Assembly: GCA_964246695.1 (NCBI GenBank)
Contig: CAXTSI010000416.1
Coordinates: 1-8,149 of the forward strand
Length of the DNA stretch: 8,149 nucleotides
Reading direction: 5' to 3'
Source of the DNA: Stigonema sp964246695
GTDB taxonomy: Bacteria > Cyanobacteriota > Cyanobacteriia > Cyanobacteriales > Nostocaceae
In this document: one piece after another, positions 5,944 through 8,149 of the stretch
Position numbering within the stretch: the first letter of the stretch is position 1
Layout of the letters: each line of letters begins with the position of its first letter
Program-made: the position numbers and the translations under genes
The notes under the pieces: model-generated
The model's database searches: none
The model's input: the letters and a program-made list of their open reading frames with translations, nothing else
What the model was told of the DNA's origin: nothing

Positions 5944-6056
5944 CCAATACGGTTCAGTAGTTGTTTACCTACCGATAGCCTATGTAGAGACGCGAAATTT
6001 CGCGTCAAGACACAACCTAAAATTCCTACCGTTCTGCCTTAACTGAACCGTATTGG
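5944..6056. mobile_element. 113-bp MITE-like element with 15-bp TIRs and flanking direct repeats
   Basis: The terminal inverted repeats CCAATACGGTTCAGT (5944-5958) and ACTGAACCGTATTGG (6042-6056) are perfect over 15 bases. The flanks carry CCTTTAACC on both sides (5936-5944 and 6057-6065), read as an 8-bp target duplication with one overlapping base, or 9 bp if the terminus is drawn one base in. There is no coding capacity. The centre holds an 18-base perfect palindrome (5989-6006). These are the features of a non-autonomous miniature transposable element mobilised by a transposase elsewhere. It sits between the terminator of the first PstS-like gene and the ribosome binding site of the second. 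Confidence 0.85.
5989..6006. repeat. 18-bp perfect palindrome inside the MITE-like element
   Basis: GACGCGAAATTTCGCGTC is self-complementary. With its left flank GTAGA it resembles the GTAGAGACG... foldback repeats dispersed in cyanobacterial genomes. The right flank here (AAGAC) no longer mirrors the left, so the outer part has decayed or was never captured. Confidence 0.85.
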
Positions 6057-6088
6057 CCTTTAACCTTTAGGTACTTGGAGTGATTTTC

Positions 6089-6805
6089 ATGCTTTCAAAA
6101 CTAAATTCTCGATTCTTGGCTACCTCCATTTCTGTAGCAGCTTTAACAATTGGGATGGCATTTAGTCAGCAAGCTACTCAAAAAGCTGCTGCACAAACAG
6201 CAACCGATCCTGTTGAATCCTTCCGCAATGGAGAAACTGACTTTGTCATAACTAACATTCCCGTAGACCCTCAGAATGGAGAACTTCAAGTACCCTTAGT
6301 AAATTTGGTCATAGCGTTGCCTTACAATAATGGAGTAGGCAACCTCGATCAGAATAGTGTCTGCGGTATTTTCAGAGGTGATATTACCGACTTTAATCAG
6401 CTAGGTGGACCCGACCAGCCGATCACCGTTGTGTATCGTTCTGACGACAGCCCTATCAAAGACGTTTTTAATAATTATTGTGGCATATCTGGTAATAACT
6501 ATGCCGCAGGCAGCATTGGTGTAACAAGCAGTGACGTTACTAGTACAGTCACAAACACACCCGGAGCGATTGGCTATGTTGAGCGGGCTAATTTAAATGG
6601 GCTACCGAATGCTGCGGCTAGTCCAATTATTGGTCCTATTGATGCACTGGTGAGAAGCCAGTACGACTCTGAAGACAAGTCAGCTGCTGTCAAATCCTTG
6701 TTGAGTCAACTTTTGATCAACGACGACCAAATTCGCGGTTTGGGATATGAACCCCTAGATGATAAGAGTGGATCTTTCAACGCTCTCAACTCTATCCAAC
6801 CATAG
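6089..6805 (+). CDS. Secreted PstS-like paralogue with degenerate ligand loops
   Basis: This 238-residue protein is a tandem paralogue of the gene at 5108. The N-termini align closely (MLSKLNSRFLATSISVAALT against MLAKLKSRFLATSVSVAALT). The signal is probably cut at AAA|Q after residue 35. Shared blocks include QVPLVNL (67-73), CGIFRGDIT (92-100), PITVVYRSD (111-119), TPGAIGYVERANLNG (157-171) and DQIRGLGYEPL (213-223). It differs where PstS contacts phosphate. The N-terminal GVGST and GGSGT loops are absent, the Asp of TDIP is N56, and GSGT is replaced by DDSPIK (119-124). R117 is kept. Only two cysteines remain, C92 and C131, at the positions of C113 and C148 in the first copy. The start: a GTG at 6080 is in frame, but the ATG at 6089 matches the paralogue's N-terminus and follows TTGGAG (6075-6080). 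It may bind a different ligand, or act as a secreted structural or regulatory protein; it is unlikely to bind phosphate as PstS does. Confidence 0.75.
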   Translation: MLSKLNSRFLATSISVAALTIGMAFSQQATQKAAAQTATDPVESFRNGETDFVITNIPVDPQNGELQVPLVNLVIALPYNNGVGNLDQNSVCGIFRGDITDFNQLGGPDQPITVVYRSDDSPIKDVFNNYCGISGNNYAAGSIGVTSSDVTSTVTNTPGAIGYVERANLNGLPNAAASPIIGPIDALVRSQYDSEDKSAAVKSLLSQLLINDDQIRGLGYEPLDDKSGSFNALNSIQP

Positions 6806-6837
6806 ACTTTTATCGTTAAAGCAGGATAAATAAACTT

Positions 6838-6874
6838 AAAGAACTCACGTAACTCCGTCGCGTGAGTTCTTTTT
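6838..6874 (+). terminator. Strong intrinsic terminator after the second PstS-like gene
   Basis: AAAGAACTCACG (6838-6849) and CGTGAGTTCTTT (6861-6872) form a perfect 12-bp stem with an 11-base loop. The T-run (6870-6874, then CTTCT) completes a Rho-independent terminator. The A-run on the 5' side could let it act on the other strand too, though no gene converges on it. It isolates the PstS-like pair from clpS. Confidence 0.9.
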
Positions 6875-6901
6875 CTTCTGACGATCGACTAAACTAGTTA
6901 G

Positions 6902-6929
6902 TTGTAGTGTTGTTTTGTTAAACTATACA
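6902..6929 (+). promoter_or_regulatory. Possible promoter of clpS
   Basis: TTGTAG (6902-6907) and TATACA (6924-6929) are separated by 16 bases and resemble -35 and -10 boxes just after the preceding terminator. The implied transcription start is only about 5-8 bases before the ATG at 6942, which would make the message nearly leaderless. Either that is real, or the start codon or promoter lies elsewhere. Confidence 0.25.
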
Positions 6930-6941
6930 GGTTAAGTGTTT

Positions 6942-7268
6942 ATGGTTACCAGACTTTCAGCAGCTGTTTACGGGATGGCAACGGCACCAACTATAGCTCC
7001 TGAACAGTCTAAACAAGTCACCAGCAAGCCCTATCCCAATTATAAAGTGATTGTTTTAAATGATGATTTCAATACATTTCAGCACGTTGCTGAGTGTTTG
7101 ATGAAGTACATTCCGGGGATGACGAGCGATCGCGCTTGGGATCTTACCAATCAGGTACACAATGAAGGTCAAGCAATTGTCTGGGTCGGTCCTCAAGAAG
7201 CTGCGGAACTGTACCACCAGCAGCTGCGTCGTGCGGGTTTGACAATGGCTCCTTTAGAGGCTGCTTAA
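6942..7268 (+). CDS. clpS: ATP-dependent Clp protease adaptor ClpS
   Basis: ClpS delivers proteins with N-degron residues to the Clp protease in the cytoplasm. This 108-residue protein has an unconserved N-terminal extension (1-30) and then the ClpS core YPNYKVIVLNDDFNTFQHVAECLMKYIPG (31-59). N40-D41-D42 match the substrate-pocket NDD of E. coli ClpS (Asn34, Asp35, Asp36), and H73 in QVHNEGQA matches His66. The position of E. coli Met40, a pocket gatekeeper, is F46 here. The surrounding FNTFQH differs from the usual YTPMEF, suggesting one of the divergent extra cyanobacterial ClpS types (ClpS2-like), but I cannot settle which paralogue it is. Start: GTG 6936, ATG 6942 and ATG 6975 are in frame. 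I chose 6942, with AGG at 6929-6931 upstream; 6975 would also keep the whole core. The DUF2103 gene begins 5 bases downstream. Confidence 0.92.
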   Translation: MVTRLSAAVYGMATAPTIAPEQSKQVTSKPYPNYKVIVLNDDFNTFQHVAECLMKYIPGMTSDRAWDLTNQVHNEGQAIVWVGPQEAAELYHQQLRRAGLTMAPLEAA

Positions 7269-7273
7269 CCAAA

Positions 7274-7567
7274 ATGGGCAAAAATACTGATGGCAGACTT
7301 GTTTGGAACCACTCAACCCACATTCCTACTCTGATCCCAGTTTTAGAACGTCTGACACACCATGACGGCGTTCAAACTGTTACACCTGGAGAACTCGGGC
7401 GGGTGAGAGGTCACTGCCCGATCTTACAATTACGCGTGTCTGTGCCAATTCGGGGGGGCTTTAAGATCATTGCACGCCAAGGGAAAACGGTGCAAGAAGT
7501 GTTTATTCTGACCACTTTAGACCGAGACAAACTCGAAGCAGCGATCGCGATCGCCATGAAAAAGTAA
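7274..7567 (+). CDS. DUF2103 family protein, predicted metal-binding
   Basis: This 97-residue protein matches the DUF2103 family, small conserved proteins often labelled putative metal-binding; no function has been shown that I know of. Possible metal ligands are H13, H16, H29, H30, H47 and C48, clustered in the N-terminal half. The second half (LRVSVPIRGGFKIIARQGKTVQEVFILT, 53-80) reads as beta strands and ends in a short helix, DRDKLEAAIAIAMKK. There is no signal peptide or membrane segment, so it is cytoplasmic. The start is 5 bases after the clpS stop, and GAGG at 7257-7260 inside the end of clpS is the only candidate ribosome binding site, rather far at 13 bases. The two genes are very likely co-transcribed and perhaps translationally coupled. 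Two overlapping GCGATCGC sites (7541-7554) encode the AIAIA stretch. No terminator is evident after the stop. Confidence 0.85.
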   Translation: MGKNTDGRLVWNHSTHIPTLIPVLERLTHHDGVQTVTPGELGRVRGHCPILQLRVSVPIRGGFKIIARQGKTVQEVFILTTLDRDKLEAAIAIAMKK

Positions 7568-7623
7568 CCATGGGGTAATTACGAGTAGGGAGATAGCGAC
7601 CTGACTTGCTTCCTCTCTAAGTG

Positions 7624-7944
7624 CTATTCTTCGACGTGTCGCACTGCCAACTTATGTAGTGGCAAGCTGACAATGCAAGAGAATGTTAAAAAGTATGACA
7701 AAGTAGTAGTTATTTTCAAAGCCATAATCATAGTTTCCCAATCAGGTAACACTATTTTCTGGACGGCAAAGGCAACACAGTAAACTAACCAGTAAGAAAA
7801 GCTCATTCTAAACAGAATTCGCTCTGTTTCTTCCACTTCATCCTTTCCTGGTTGGCGATCCAACAGTAACAATAGACCTGCAATACAAGCTACAAAAGAA
7901 ACAGCAACGACAAACTCGTGACAGATAAAACTTAGTGAGTGCAT
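7624..7944 (-). CDS. Small predicted membrane protein, three TM segments
   Basis: I do not recognise a family for this 106-residue protein. It has three likely membrane helices: about residues 8-28 (FICHEFVVAVSFVACIAGLL region), 47-65 (MSFSYWLVYCVAFAVQKIVL) and 73-98 (MALKITTTLSYFLTFSCIVS region). A charged loop, DRQPGKDEVEETER (29-42), lies between the first two, and a short tail, HKLAVRHVEE, ends the protein. Codon-level coherence and clean alternation of hydrophobic and charged blocks argue for a real gene. Start: a TTG at 7957-7959 is in frame, but the ATG at 7942-7944 is preceded at about 9 bases by GGGA on its strand. It converges on the DUF2103 gene with 56 bases between the stops, and no terminator is obvious there. 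Its promoter should lie in 7945-8075, where I cannot place one confidently. Confidence 0.7.
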   Translation of the reverse strand: MHSLSFICHEFVVAVSFVACIAGLLLLLDRQPGKDEVEETERILFRMSFSYWLVYCVAFAVQKIVLPDWETMIMALKITTTLSYFLTFSCIVSLPLHKLAVRHVEE

Positions 7945-8075
7945 TTGCGTTGATCCCAAAAGTTTTCTATAGAAGATCAGTCTAAAGTAATAGTCTTTTA
8001 GGATAAATAGATAGTTACAAAGTGAAATACAATTCTGAAAATTGTGTAAAGTAGTGTTACAAATTTATAAATTTT

Positions 8076-8149
8076 GTTAGTGGTTAGTAGTTAGTTGTTA
8101 GTAGTTAGTGGTTAGTGGTTAGTGGTTAGTGGTTAGTGGTTAGTGGTTA
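8076..8149 (+). repeat. Heptanucleotide array GTTAGTN, running off the window end
   Basis: There are ten full units plus GTTA: GTTAGTG, GTTAGTA, GTTAGTT, GTTAGTA, then six GTTAGTG, cut by the window edge at 8149. Only the seventh base varies. It shares the GTTAGT frame with the array at 3954-4023, although the dominant unit differs (GTTAGTG against GTTAGTT). It lies upstream of the convergent membrane-protein gene. Confidence 0.97.

Noticed and set aside
5769..6008. Minus-strand ORF of 79 residues
   Set aside because: It runs across the terminator hairpin and the MITE and shows no domain.

Overview
This window looks like chromosomal DNA of a filamentous (Nostocales-type) cyanobacterium. The evidence is: frequent GCGATCGC (HIP1-type) palindromes inside genes, heptanucleotide tandem arrays (GTTAGTN and TTAAAAA types), short dispersed hairpin repeats, a GxxExxY protein and a Uma2-family nuclease-fold protein of the sort these genomes carry in many copies, and a cyanobacterial-looking clpS-DUF2103 pair. 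No species can be named from sequence alone.

Layout. Positions 1-916 hold a small PD-(D/E)XK-fold GxxExxY gene enclosed by two facing blocks of tandem repeats. Positions 1096-1671 encode a Uma2-family protein. Positions 1900-3948 encode a large FAD-dependent oxidoreductase with an N-terminal Sec-type signal. About 1.15 kb without genes follows (3949-5107). It holds heptamer repeats, a GC-rich hairpin, a 19-bp direct repeat, an inverted pair of AT-rich heptamer arrays, a long AT-rich tract, and a two-tier hairpin just upstream of the next start codon.

Positions 5108-5812 and 6089-6805 encode two tandem, diverged, secreted proteins that resemble compact PstS-type phosphate-binding proteins. 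Each is followed by its own hairpin terminator. A 113-bp MITE-like element with 15-bp terminal inverted repeats and 8-9-bp direct repeats lies between them. The first copy keeps the residues that contact phosphate in PstS but ends early: a frame change at a C run leaves its old C-terminus readable downstream in another frame. The second copy keeps the C-terminus but has lost most of the ligand loops.

Positions 6942-7567 hold clpS (N-degron adaptor of the Clp protease) and a DUF2103 gene 5 bases downstream, probably one operon. A small predicted 3-TM protein is encoded convergently at 7624-7944. The window ends inside another heptamer array.

The genes do not form one obvious pathway. The most original material is the PstS-like pair, with its structured leader, MITE and C-terminal frameshift, followed by the repeat-enclosed GxxExxY gene.
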